A stretch of DNA of 64,000 nt, from assembly GCA_039619475.1 (NCBI GenBank), contig CM077115.1:596031643-596095642 (forward strand), read 5' to 3'. This document shows, one piece after another, positions 32,211-43,490 of the stretch (positions within the stretch are counted from its first letter, which is position 1; every line of letters begins with the position of its first letter). The notes below the pieces were generated by a model. The model was not told the origin of the DNA and ran no database searches. It saw only the letters and a program-made list of their open reading frames with translations. The translations under genes and the position numbers were made by a program. This DNA is from Icerya purchasi. Lineage: Eukaryota > Arthropoda > Insecta > Hemiptera > Monophlebidae.

Positions 32211-33842
32211 ATGGCGAGTAATAATATAATTATGCAGTGGAACTGCAGAGGTTTTATTAATCATCAAGCCGAACTAGAACACCTATTAGCCACATATTCT
32301 CCATTAGTAGCCTGCTTGGAGGAGACGCATTTACAGCCTAGAGACAAGCCAAGAATAAAACACTATAGTCTATTCCGATGCGATAATATCGGAGGCAACC
32401 GAGTAAACGGAGGAGTAGCAACTCTAGTGCACACGTCGATCACGGCTGTATCGGTCAGAATGAATACACCCCTTCAGATGGTAGCGATATCTGTTCTCTT
32501 ACACAATCTATCGAGGTCCACACTAACGATCTGCAACTGCTACTTTCCCCCCAACCATATGGTACACTCGGCAGACCTTCAAAATGCCATATCTCAACTA
32601 GTAAGCCCAATGGTCATACTTGGAGACTTTAACGCTCACTCCCCACTATGGGGAGCGACGTCCACCAACAGACATGGATCAATTATTACAAACATACTAA
32701 CGGAGCACGATTTGTGCATTCTCCCCCCACCTAACCATACACATTTTAACCTCTCCCACAACACTTCCTCAACAATTGACTTGACATTAGTATCCCCATT
32801 ACTGCTCCCGAAACTTAAATCATCTGTCCATGACGACCTTTGCTCCAGCGATCATTTCCCTGTATTTCTGCATTTCATAGGATATCATCCATCACCACCA
32901 ATCCCAAGACCCCCAAGATTCTCATTTCACAAGGCAGACTGGACGGCATACACAGCCGGAATTAAAATCCCAGCTCCTAGTGAGTCCCTATCAGACAATT
33001 TAAAGATATTTCTTAATACTATACTAGATGCTGCCTACTTATCGATACCCACCTGCCACAATTTTCGAGCTAAGAAAGTACCATGGTGGAGCAAAGAGAT
33101 CCACATTGCAATCCAACAGCGTAAACGAGCACTCAGAAAGTATAAATTGTCTCGGTCGCTATCTGACTTAGTAGCCTTCAAGAAGTGCCGAGCCCTTGCC
33201 AGAGCTCTCATTCGCGATAAAAAGCAAGAGTGCTGGTCACAGTTTATTTCATCCATCTCCTCATCAACGTCAAACAGGACCATATGGAATAAAATAAAAT
33301 CCATCAATGGAATTAGCACTGTCCCAAAACGCGTCCTTCTCAACATCAATGGCAGTCTAATAACGGAAGAAGCTAACGTTGTCAAAGCGTTTGCCAATCA
33401 CTTCACCGCAGCATCGTCATCAGAAAAGTATTCCCCCGCTTTCCGTAGCATGAAATACCATGCAGAGCAACAGCCAGTGCACTTTCCACCCGAATCCAAT
33501 GAATCATACAATAGTAATTTTACCATCTCAGAACTAAATTTCCAACTCAACCACCATACATCCAACACTGCTCCTGGCCCCGACGGCATCCACCCATACA
33601 TGCTTAAGTACCTCCCAATTTCCGGAAAACATTTTCTCCTACACATGTACAATCAAATCTGGAATTCTGGAAACATCCCCGCGCAATGGAAGTCGGCAAA
33701 TATAATCCCAATACTAAAGGAAAACAAAGACCCTTCCCTTCCCGAAAGTTACCGTCCTATCTCGTTATTGAGTGTCATTTCCAAAACGCTGGAGAAGATG
33801 GTTAATAGGCGTCTCCTGTTTTTTCTCGAACCAGTCAAATGA
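32211..33842 (+). CDS. Element A ORF2, 5' part: endonuclease and RT start, ends in the TSD
   Basis: 543 uninterrupted codons from the ATG at 32211. An EEP endonuclease comes first: MQWNCRGF (Asn, near residue 9), CLEETHL (catalytic Glu, near 36), GDFNAHSPLWG (Asp and Asn, near 143), a TIDLTL segment, SSDHFPV (Asp and His near 220). A linker with WWSKEI and KKCRALARALIRDKKQE follows, then the RT fingers (SNTAPGPDGIHPYMLKYLP, NIIPILKENKDP, YRPISLLSVISKTLEKM). The last codons are not element sequence: after FFLE the PVK-stop comes from the AACCAGTCAA target duplication. The missing palm is on the opposite strand at 30385-28282. The intact endonuclease suggests a fairly young insertion. Confidence 0.9.
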   Translation: MASNNIIMQWNCRGFINHQAELEHLLATYSPLVACLEETHLQPRDKPRIKHYSLFRCDNIGGNRVNGGVATLVHTSITAVSVRMNTPLQMVAISVLLHNLSRSTLTICNCYFPPNHMVHSADLQNAISQLVSPMVILGDFNAHSPLWGATSTNRHGSIITNILTEHDLCILPPPNHTHFNLSHNTSSTIDLTLVSPLLLPKLKSSVHDDLCSSDHFPVFLHFIGYHPSPPIPRPPRFSFHKADWTAYTAGIKIPAPSESLSDNLKIFLNTILDAAYLSIPTCHNFRAKKVPWWSKEIHIAIQQRKRALRKYKLSRSLSDLVAFKKCRALARALIRDKKQECWSQFISSISSSTSNRTIWNKIKSINGISTVPKRVLLNINGSLITEEANVVKAFANHFTAASSSEKYSPAFRSMKYHAEQQPVHFPPESNESYNSNFTISELNFQLNHHTSNTAPGPDGIHPYMLKYLPISGKHFLLHMYNQIWNSGNIPAQWKSANIIPILKENKDPSLPESYRPISLLSVISKTLEKMVNRRLLFFLEPVK

Positions 33843-33920
33843 ATGGTTAGTTACGTAATAAATATATTAGTACATTTTACAAATCTTAAAAATCTTATAT
33901 CCCTTTAAAATTTAAACTCC

Positions 33921-36900
33921 ATCTTGTCTACGATCGAGTGTGCTATCTATTGTTTGTTCGCGTTCGCGTCTTTCTTATCAGCGCATTGTAATCGATAAAC
34001 CGGCGAGATCGTTCTTTTATTATCCATTTATAAGATTACGATTTCGCAGCGTACTAACTATTCGTTAATTTCCAGCAGCTGTACTTTCGTTTACTGTTAG
34101 AACTCTTACTTTTATTTATTTATTTAATTTTCTTTATTCTCTAATTCCTCTTCAGCTCTACAATGCCGGCTGTGTTTAATCTGCTACAATGGAATTGTCG
34201 CAGTCTCAGAGCCAACAAAAATTCATTGGAGGGTTTGTTGGATCTTCATAATATCCAAGTTGCTCTCATCTCGGAAACGTGGCTTCGGTCAGGCATGGGT
34301 TTTAACATTAGAGGCTTTAAGGTAATCAGAAGCGATCGCGATGATGGCTATGCTGGTTCTGCGATTCTCGTTAGAAATGAAATTCCATTCCGTTCTCACG
34401 AGATTTCCCTCAACCTTCCTTCTACTCCTAATATTCCTAATATCGTTCATATCTCCATCAATCCTCCTTCTATGCGTCCTATTAACGTTGTTTCGATTTA
34501 TGTTCCTCCTACTTACGATCTTCGTTACTTCCCCCTTTATACATTTTTCTCATCTATCCCGCAACCGTTTATTATCGGCGGCGATTGGAATGCTCATTCC
34601 CCTATGTGGGGCTGCACATCCTACAATAGCAATGGTTCCATCCTTGAGAATACTATCCTCTCTGATAACTTGGTGCTTCTTAATGATCTTTCCCCAACCT
34701 ATTTTAGGAATGCTTTTGTCTCCAGTTCTCTTGATCTAACTCTTTCTTCCCCTTCAATTGGTCTTACCTTTATCTGGAGAACCCTTTCGGGTTCTTTCGG
34801 CAGTGATCATGTTCCCATAATAATTACTACTGATATTTTTCCTTCTCCAACTTATCCCAGGCCTCTCCATTCTCCTCGATGGAATCTCAGCAAAACTAAT
34901 TCGACTCTTTTCCGTTCTTCTGTTGATTCGTCACTTCCTGATCCACAGCTTAATTGTGATCCCATTTCTCTCTATAATTTCTTTTCCCATTCTATCAGGT
35001 TTGCTCTTTCTCTATCTTCTCCCCCTCGTCGTTCTCCTGCATCCACTCATCGTTGTGCGGCCTCATCTCTTTGGTGAAATGAGGAGTGTAACGCTGCATT
35101 TAACCATTGTCGTTCGACCTTCACAGATCCTATCGCTCTAATTCTACAACCCAAAACTTTCTGGCTCATAAACAAGCCAACGCCAGGGCTATGTTTATTC
35201 TTAAAGCCGTGAAAAAGGCCTCTTGGAAGGACTTCTGCTCTTCTTTTTCTAGAAATACCTCTCTCTCTAACATATTTGGAGGTTGGCTAGAGCTTTTAAA
35301 TCTAAATCCTCTGTACGTCCTTCTCTTTCTAATGTATCTGAGGATAGCCTAATATCCTTCATTGATTCTGTCTCTCCTGCTTACGTTCCTTCCTTTGACG
35401 AACTGTACTCCAGAACCTCTCCGCAAATCTCTTCCTCTCCTTCTCACTTCCTCACTTCGGCTTTCAATCTTAATGAATTATTATCTGTTTTATCCAAATC
35501 TTCCAGCCCTACTCCAGGCCTTGATGGTCTACCTTATCTTGCTCTTAAAAATCTGTCTGAACTATCCCTTAACTTTCTTCTCAGTCTTTTCAATTCATTC
35601 TTTCCAAGGGTTCAAACCCCCCTTTTGGAATTCTTTCATCATTGTTCCTATTCCTAAGAAAAGTTCTTCCTTACGCCCCATCTGCTTGGCATCCTGCATC
35701 AGAAAATTGTTTGAGGGTATGCTAAACAAGCGTCTTGTCTGGTGGTTGGAACACCGTAATGTGCTTCCTAACAATATGTTCGGCTTTCGGCCTGGTATCG
35801 GCCCTCCTGATTGTATCAGTCTTTTTATGTCTCATTTATACAAGTCTTTTATCCAAAAACATTATACTCTGGCTTCCTTCATCGATGTTTCCTGTGCTTT
35901 CGATAATGTTCATCTCCCAACTTTATGAGATAAAATGACAGCAATTAACATTCCAGTGCATTTCACTTCCCTTGTTATTAAGTTCATGTCCAATCGTTCT
36001 ATCCACCTCTCTCCTCCATTATTTGACACTTCTAGAAAGGTTTTCTGCGGTCTTCCTCAAGGTTCCTCCCTCAGTCCTACTCTTTTTAACATTTATACTG
36101 CTAGTATCGCTTCCCTTCCTTTAAATTACCATTCTTTATTCTTTGCCGATGATATTTTGCTTTTTTCCTCTTCCCACGATATTGACGCAGCTAATGATGC
36201 TCTCAATTCGTCCCTCAATTTTCTTGAAAGTGCTCTTGCCTCAATTAACCGTTCGATTTCTCCTTCTAAGTCCTCCTGCGTTGTATTTACCCTTCGCCCT
36301 TGGAACCCTGTTTCTGTTAGTTTATCCTTAAATAGCACAGCTCTTGCTCGTGTTAATTGCTTTCGTTATCTCGGTATCTTTCTCGATAGTCGTCTGACTT
36401 TCTCCGAACATATCAAATATCTTTCCTCCTCCTCTACTAAACGGTTGAACCTGCTGAAGGCCCTGTCTCCGACTAAATGGGGTGGTGACCCTTTCATTCT
36501 TATTCTTCTACATAAATCCATCGTCCGCTCCAAGCTTGATTACTGTTCGTTCATTTATGCGTGCTCTTCCAAGTCCCGTCTTTCTAAACTTAATGTGATC
36601 CAAAATTCTTGCCTTAGACTCTGTCTCGGTGCTCTTAAATCCTCTCCTATTCCAGCACTGCTTGCTGAATCGAATGCTCCTCCCCTGTCTATTCGCAGAT
36701 CTTATTTGGGCTACCGCTTCCTTGCTAAACATCTTTCTCTCTCATCTTCTTCTCTCATTTTTTCCTACCTTTCAATTTCTCGGAATTGGCGCTTTGTGCC
36801 TAGGAAAATTCCTATCCTGTCCCTTATTTCCCTCCGTCTTAGTTCATTTTGGCCGTATACAATTTCCTTTAATAGGCTGCCTTATTTCTCCTTTAACTTC

Positions 36901-37876
36901 AGCGATCTCTGCCGTCTTCTCAGAGTATTTATTTCGCCTACACTTGCAAAATCTCTCCATCCAGCTGTAATTAAACAGGAATTCCACAGTATTGTCAATT
37001 CTCTCTTCCCTTCTCATGTAAACATTTTCACTGATGGTTCTAAGGGGCCTGATGGGGTTGGTGCTTCTTTTATTCTTCCAGATTATAACTTCTCTGAATC
37101 CTTCTGTCTTCCTTCTTTCTGTTCCATATTTACAGCCGAGCTAATGGCTATTTTACGTTCCATTATTTTTATCTCCTCCAATCGTCTTCCTAATCATTCC
37201 TGTGATTTTACTATTCTCCGCATACTTTCTCTCATTCGGACTCTCTCTTCTCTCCACGGGATCTATACGTGGTCATTCTGGGATCTCAGGCAATGAGCTG
37301 GCTGATTCTTTGGCTCGGGTTGCTGCTTCTTCTTCAAAAAAATCCCATCCTCTAATCTCTTGCCTTTGTGTAAATATTTCCATCTCAGATTTTGGTCGGA
37401 TATGTACCCTTCCTTCTTTTCTAATTGTCGTTCTTTTTATCTGTCCGTTCAGCCTAATCTTCCTTCAAATCCTTGGTTTCTGCTGTTTCCTTCACGTCCT
37501 CGTTCTGTTGTTGTCTCCATTGTGCGTTTGCGCTTTTACCATTCCTTGCTGCCTTCCTTCCGCTTTCGCTAATTATTAGCCTCTACCCCGTGTTGACCTC
37601 TCCATTCAAATGATGCGGTTGTTTGTGACGCCGATCACGTGTTTATTAAGTGTTCATTTCTTTCATTAGAGCGTTCGGCTCTGTATTTCCACTTGCTTGG
37701 GCTGGGGCTTTCTGCTCCTTTTTGTGCTCGTTATATCCTGTCTTTTCCTTCTACACTTATTATCCCCCCCATTGTTTCCTTCTTATTAACGATAGCTGAT
37801 CGCCCCACCATACTTAATTGTTTCTGGGTAAAGGTCCTCGGTTGACAAGCCCAATTAAAAAAAAAAAAAGAAAAAA
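33921..37876 (+). mobile_element. Family C LINE, nearly full length, with TSD
   Basis: Flanked by AAAATTTAAACTCC (33907-33920) and AAAATTTTAACTCC (37877-37890), one mismatch, following an A-rich tail. It starts with a ~240-bp non-coding leader, followed by one coding region with endonuclease, RT and RNase H, and ends with a TGGG/CCCA hairpin (37825-37828 with 37850-37853) before the tail. No ORF1 is visible. Four further 3' fragments in this window (1.6, 17.5, 26.3 and 44.8 kb) belong to the same family. Confidence 0.82.
34163..37848 (+). pseudogene. Family C polyprotein: endonuclease, RT, RNase H, broken
   Basis: The endonuclease (34163-35077) starts LLQWNCRSLR and has SETWL, GGDWNAHSPMWG, a SLDLTL segment and GSDHVPI, with all catalytic positions present. 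An in-frame TGA at 35075 replaces the second Trp of the usual WWNEEC motif. The RT follows in three frames: TPGLDGLPYLALKNL (about 35515), IPKKSSSLRPICLAS, FRPGIGPPD and SFIDVSCAFDNV (motif A, about 35880), an in-frame stop at 35926, then CGLPQGSSLSPTLFN and FFADDILLFSSS (motifs B and C, 36050-36170). RNase H starts NIFTDGSKGPDGVGASF and AELMAIL, but an indel removes the DSL block. It resumes GHSGISGNELADSLARVAA (37265-37325). The C-terminal Cys/His tail with DADHVFIKC runs to 37848. At least four disabling changes; I-group domain order. Confidence 0.88.
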
Positions 37877-37890
37877 AAAATTTTAACTCC

Positions 37891-40255
37891 GGGTGAGTGG
37901 ATTTCTTAACAATATCATTATATTCGTAATTTGATTTGAATAAAATTACTATTTTATTTTAATTTATACCGACAGCTGCTATGTAAAATATAAACAAAAC
38001 AAATTACTTTAAATGTTTAAATTACAAATAAGACGATTAGTTTATTGAGGGCCCTTTCTCGACGCCACGCGCATACTAATTATAACATTTTCACAATACG
38101 TACATATATACAAACGGTCAATACCTACGAACGTAGAATATAAATATAAAATAATCACTGTTCGAAACTAGCGTACAGGTGCTATTTTTTCGCTCCTTCT
38201 GCCGGAGAATAATCTGTGTATTCCTCGATGCTCGGATAACGGATTGTCGAATTACAATGTCAAACGAAGTGTGATAATCTATCGTTCTTATTATTAGCTT
38301 TGTGAAATTCTTCACCCGTAATTGACTTTTTTTGCCGTCTTAATTTGTCCCGATTTACGTCTTCTTGTTTCGTATATGAATATTTTCTTTAACTTTAATA
38401 AATGTTATAATTACTTCATTTAACAAGAAACCGCTTAACCGTAATACATAGATTGAGTTGAAAAACTAGTTAAAACAAATTCTTTTTTTATAGAAAAATA
38501 GAGTGATTCTTTAAAATAAAATCTATTCCTTTTTAAATAAAACGTATAATAAAATCTAATTAGCTTATTCAAGGTTGACTAGCCAGAAATTTTCGAAAAT
38601 TATGAAACTTATTTAATTATTCGTATATTTCACGTATACAAATTTATTTATACCGTCGACAAAGAATTGATTTTATAAATTTCAGCTATAATAGCTGAAA
38701 CGCCATAATATATACTAATTACAACGTAATTCTTAGGCTACCCCCCATTAGAAAAAATGTCCCAATTTCGATGTAACGAAAAATGTCCTAAAAAATGTTC
38801 GAATTTCGATGTAACGTTTGTTATATTAGGATAGGATTTCTGTGATTCTGTGTTATTGTATTCACATATGGATCGATTTAGAATTACTGCGTTGTAAATT
38901 TTGATCGTTTTATACAAAGTATAGAAGAGAAAGAGACCGAGAAATGAAAGCAAGAGGGGTCAAGGGACACAGCCCTTTTGCGAAGCCAAATTGGCCGAGT
39001 TTAATTAATATACGTATATATATACATATATATATATAATCAAATCACAAATACAACATTTCGATTTATTTTTAATAATGTTCTTCGACTTCTTTTTCTA
39101 AATGAAAAAAGGTTATTTAAGTTTGCTACAAATTCCAAGACACTTTAATACTAAATTTATCTATATTAATACATTTAAAGTTTTTATAATTTCATTATTT
39201 TATAAACTATTTAACAAACGGGATATGTAGTGTTATTATTAAACTGCTTATTTCAGGAAATTAAAACATCAATGCTGCCCCAAGTTTGTGACAACATATT
39301 CAATGAACTTGCGAGTATCTGGGTAATTTGAACTGATGACAATATCAGCAATGATGAACTCTGCTTGCAGGTGTCTGATAATTTCTTGATTTATAGCGGA
39401 AAAATAGAATTATAATAATTACGGGATCGTATTTTTCTGTTGCAAATTAAAAAATTATCAGCCGCCTATGAGCAGAGTTTATCACCGTTAGTACTGCCAT
39501 CCGTTCCGACTGTCCATTGCAAGTTCAATAAATACGTCGTCGTCATAGACGTACGGGGTAGCATTCACGCTTTAGCTTGCTTGAATAAGCAGTTTTTAAC
39601 GCTGATAATAGATTATTATCGCATAAATATTGTAATATTCTGTCATTCGCGATCATCTTTTTATAGGTGTCGCTCGTCGATTAGTCATTCCCGATAAAGT
39701 GTTGAATTTTTAGAGAAGCGTGTTTCGTTCGACTCGGTTTTTTCATTGTTCGCACAGATGCGAATAAACACATTCCACGCATGTACTAAAATGGCAGAAG
39801 TTGGAATGAAAAAAAAAAAACAAAAAACACACCTACAACAGCTGATGTTTTTCTATTCGCAATTCTTAGAGCGTGGAAGGAATTCGAAACGAAATTGAAA
39901 GAAAAAAAAAGTGTAAATAAGTAAAGAATTTCGAAAGAGAATAAAACGAAGAAAAAAAAAGAAAAATTTTTAATTTGACTGTAATATTTTTTTCTATTCA
40001 TTTTTTCCTCCAGAAAAATCTCTCTTTCGTATTTCTATCGAGTTTAGCTGTACTGCTCATTATTGATGAAATCGCTATTTACATATGTCAGAAGGGTGCT
40101 GATTTTCAGCGATGAAGGACGAAAAATTCATAGTCTCCTCCTACACGCAGTTGACACACACGCACACATATAATCACACACGACCGATGCACTAGTGCGA
40201 ATATTGCGAAAAAAAACATATAACACGTATACGTCCATTAATATCTATCTATATG

Positions 40256-40256
<1 letters not shown>
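37891..40256. other. No gene recognised
   Basis: AT-rich, with a short TA-rich microsatellite near 39010-39040 and a local repeat of AATTTCGATGTAACG (38763-38777 and 38801-38815). An 85-codon frame at 39440-39697 has no recognisable domain and is probably chance. Confidence 0.5.

Positions 40257-40290
<34 letters not shown>
40257..40290. repeat. (TG)n microsatellite
   Basis: About 17 TG units, preceded by a (TATC)-like stretch. Confidence 0.95.
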
Positions 40291-40293
<3 letters not shown>

Positions 40294-41059
40294 TATGTGT
40301 ATGCATATGCGGCTACGTCTGTCGTCTGGTCGCAGAAGGAGAAACCTATGAGAAGGGTATTAAGAAAAATAAATCATGTAAACAAGAACGAATGCAAAAA
40401 TAAATCAACAGCAACCGGATAATGGTATGAGCTCTGCTGAGAGGAAGAGACTCGAAGAACAGGTTAAAAGAATGTACTATGTTGTGATGCATTACCTTAT
40501 TCAGTCGTAACGAGAGGACACGGCTAATTGAAATGACAGTCACTGATGAGCGCATCTTTAAGACTGCGACTCTGTGCCATTATCATCGAACGAACGTCGT
40601 TCCCTACCGTTGTTGCTGCTGCTGCTTTAGCACACATTTGCCTAGGCAAACGTTAATTACGCTCCTTTCGAAGTTGACAAGAAGAAAAAAAGTCAACCGG
40701 ACAAAACAGATGAATAAAAATTGTACAACCTGCCGGTTCGATCGCTAATCAATCATCAAATCTGCTAAAGTACCGTTATTATTACGACATTTAGCGCGTA
40801 TGCGTCGTATAATACGGATGAAGTGGACATGAAGCTTTGAGACGTCAAGCCGATTGGCTGCAACAAATTACGAATAAATTCGGAAAGAATTAAATACAAC
40901 ATGTTCTTATATGCAATAAACAATGGGCCATCGGTGTAATAGTTCCGATATGATATAGATTTATACAATTTGACTAAATATAAAACGAAACAGTTAACTC
41001 GGTCATTTGATGTCACAGGTCTACAATGTTCAGTTGACTGCGCGCTGGTTAGACAAAAA

Positions 41060-41690
41060 TGCAAATGATCCTACAAGTTGGAATGCTTACAAACGTTATA
41101 TGAAGATATTGGTTTCACCGTAAATTTAAATAAAACTGAAATCACGCAGTCCGGCAACATTGAAGCAAATATCCAGCTAAATAAGGGGTTAACATGCGAA
41201 CGGTGGTAATGTCGTCGGTAGATTAAAAAATTAGAATACAACTCTTCATGATGGAACAGAGGTAACTGTCCAGACTAAAATGTCGATGTACAAATCAATG
41301 GGGTTATTATAATGGTGGTGAAACCTATAATGAGGAATGACAAGACTAGAAAATAGTCGTCAGCATTTCCTTCGATGAATTCTACGGATCAAGTGGATAG
41401 ATCATGTATCAAACAAGGAAATGTTGATAAGAGCATCAAATCAACTGCGTTTTAAGAGACGTTTGCAATGAACGGGATAAAACGTGTACCAAAAAGATTG
41501 ATGTACATGAATACAGGCTGCTTGGAAGACCATGTTTGCGATGTAAAGAGGTTGCAGCTACGGATCCTGAAAAGATTGCGGTATTGCAGTAACGATGAAT
41601 CGATGGGAATATGCAGCTCAAGATTGTAAAGAGTAAGCAAAATTGATGCGGAATCAACTGTTCTCAAAAAAAAAAAAAAAAAAAAAAACG
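41060..41690 (+). pseudogene. EEP/RT-type LINE 3' end with poly(A) tail
   Basis: Broken plus-strand frames read a VNLNKTEI segment (about 41120), TKMSMYKSMGLL (about 41280), ILRIKWIDHVSNKEMLIRA (about 41390) and a NRWEYAAQDCKE tail (about 41600), ending in an A-run at 41667-41690. The order (thumb, YKS....., IL...W.D.VSN.E.L.RA, R.W....A.D) matches the tails of endonuclease/RT LINEs like those at 16 kb and 61 kb. The upstream polymerase core is absent or unreadable. Confidence 0.62.
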
Positions 41691-42562
41691 TGTTTCGCTC
41701 GCTAACAATGATAGCCTCCAGTGTATCAAACTTTTTGTGGTTTCTAAACTACGCATCGCGTTGGGTTAGTGTCGCAAACACATCACAAACGTGGATGGTT
41801 ATCAAGGCTCATCTGCGGATAACGAGAGATTACACCGTTATTGTTACTACATGTTTCCTCGCAGCCTTATCGGCCGGAACGATCGTCTTTGTCTGTCTCG
41901 GATCCGATCCAAGGATCCAGAGATCACAGAAGTATCTGCGCAGTATGTAGGCTATTTTGAAGCTGTGTTATTGTCTTCGTATTCAATCCCACTACATCCG
42001 GTTGCTTTCTCAGGTCCGGTGGAATTGTGTTCCAGGGGCACCAATTACTAGCGGAGCAACAGTTACTTTCTTTTACCATAAGCTTGTAAGTTCTATTCGT
42101 AGTTTCTTATTTTTTACTCCTTTAATCTCATATGATACTATCTCCGGGATGTGGACTAAAGTGATTCTAGCTGTTTGTCAGTCCGGATCCGAACATCCCA
42201 CAGTATTTTATTCTGGCCTATATTACTTTTTCCGGTTTATGCTCGCACCATTTTTTACTTAATGGGAAGTCGTATTTTTTTTTTTTTTTTTAATACAAAG
42301 GCTTCACCACAATTGTGGTCAATTTATTATGTCTTTGCAAACATTCAGTTTGCAACAAAGTACACTACATATGTTCTACACTGTCTCTTCTGCTTCTTTA
42401 CACAGTCGGCACCTGCTTTCATCTTGGCTTTTATCGATCTTTGCTTTTATCGATCTTTGCTTTTGATGACATTTGTGCGAAGGATCTGTTCCTGGGCTAC
42501 CATTATGAGTGTCCTTCTGCGTCCTTTTTCAAAGTTCCGAACTTCATCAGCCATTGCCACGT

Positions 42563-42832
42563 GTCTTAGAATTTATAGTGCAGATATACATTTATGGCAT
42601 TTTAGAAAAATGCGCGAAATCAGCAATAAAACGCGGAAAGGTACGTGAAGATGAAATAAAAATGCCGAACAACAATAATAATATTAAAAACTTGAAAATT
42701 AGAAGAAACTTATAAATACTTGGGAATACCTATAGCAGATAGTATATAAAGCATACAGAAGTTAGGCGAAGAATAAGGAAAGAGTATATAGAAAACGTAG
42801 AAAAATCTTAAAAGTAAATGCTGGCAACATCG
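42563..42832 (+). repeat. Inverted duplication of an RT segment
   Basis: This block is the reverse-complement copy of the RT segment at about 43200-43640 (less the SINE). Shared landmarks are AGAATTTATAGTGC, TGGCATTTTAGAAAAATGCG, ATGCCGAACAACAATAATAA, AAACTTATAAATACTTGGGA and AAGTTAGGCGAAGAATAAGG. It sits between two otherwise consecutive parts of the LINE. Transcripts across both arms could fold into a long hairpin. Confidence 0.85.
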
Positions 42833-43314
42833 AGCATTGTGTGTCTTTTCGATAAATTGTCGACGCAGCACTTTATTTTCCCATATTTCTCTTCTGGCCT
42901 CTATGACTTGCGTTATTTGGTTTCGTTAAACTAGCGCCTTCATATTTTGATCAGAATTTTCCTTCGAGCATTCTGCCAATGATTTATTTTCTTCTTCGAT
43001 TGTTTAATAGATCGCGTCCATCCTTATTTCATATAATCTATCAACATAACTTCGTAGATGGACAGCATGGTTGACCGTGTCATAATTTTTCTAGTCTTCC
43101 GATTTAAATTTTCCATTTCTGCTTGTGTTAGTGTAAAACTATTCCAGTTGTACATCGAATTATTGGTACCGTTCAAATGTTTATCGTTTTTTCAATGTTA
43201 CCAGCATTTATTTTTAAGATTTTTCTACGTCTCCTGTATACTCTGTCCTTATTCTTCGCCTAACTTCTGTATGCTTTATACTATCTGCTATAAGTATTCC
43301 CAAGTATTTATAAG

Positions 43315-43490
43315 GGCCGTCGCGATAGCCTAGTGGCGTGAACTCTTAATCGTTGAGACAGTGGTCAAGAGTTCGATTCCCAGCGGCGGCTAAAAAGAAG
43401 TAGACTGATTTAATTTAATGAATAGTTAGTGGCCAAATGGTATTTACAACCAGGCCAAGTTTATATATATAAAAAAAAAAAAAAAAAAAA
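43315..43490 (+). mobile_element. tRNA-derived SINE with 13-bp TSD
   Basis: Flanked by perfect AAGTATTTATAAG repeats (43302-43314 and 43491-43503). The 5' part (43316-43390) is tRNA-like: GCCGTCG pairs with CGGCGGC as an acceptor stem, with box A TAGCCTAGTGG (43326-43336) and box B AGTTCGATTCC (43370-43380) as internal RNA polymerase III promoter elements. The body is ~70 bp, ending in a TATATA stretch and a ~21-base A tail. The T stem is poorly paired, so it is not a working tRNA. It inserted into the LINE relic at 41700-43650. Confidence 0.9.
43326..43380 (+). promoter_or_regulatory. Pol III internal promoter (box A and box B) of the SINE
   Basis: Box A TAGCCTAGTGG and box B AGTTCGATTCC lie 33 bp apart, a spacing normal for tRNA-type promoters. 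Both are close to the TRGYNNARNNGG and GGTTCGANTCC consensus sequences. Confidence 0.75.

Larger units (their letters stand above)
28173..33828 (-). mobile_element. Element A: I-group LINE with an inverted 5' half (twin priming), TSD-flanked
   Basis: A single insertion of ~5.66 kb between two copies of AACCAGTCAA (28163-28172 and 33829-33838). The 3' half lies on the minus strand from about 30385 down to a poly(A) tail (T-run 28173-28200): second half of the RT, RNase H, Cys/His tail, 3' UTR. The 5' half lies on the plus strand from about 30388 to 33828: a ~90-bp 5' UTR, ORF1, and the endonuclease plus RT start of ORF2. Both breakpoints fall at the same place in the protein, at the FFLE codons, sharing TTTTTTCTCGAA. 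This head-to-head arrangement with one TSD is the known product of twin priming. Almost nothing of the element was lost, which is unusual for an inverted copy. Confidence 0.92.

Noticed and set aside
41690..42262. A separate plus-strand membrane protein suggested by hydrophobic frames
   Set aside because: The minus strand of the same stretch carries recognisable LINE C-terminal blocks, so the plus-strand frames are antisense noise.
42271..42291. T-run as the poly(A) end of the LINE at 41.7-43.7 kb
   Set aside because: The LINE coding blocks continue past it to about 41950, so the run is an internal expansion, not the element end.
43316..43390. A genuine tRNA gene
   Set aside because: The acceptor stem is perfect, but the T stem has only two of five pairs and the anticodon stem is poor. 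The A tail and TSD show that it is the head of a SINE.
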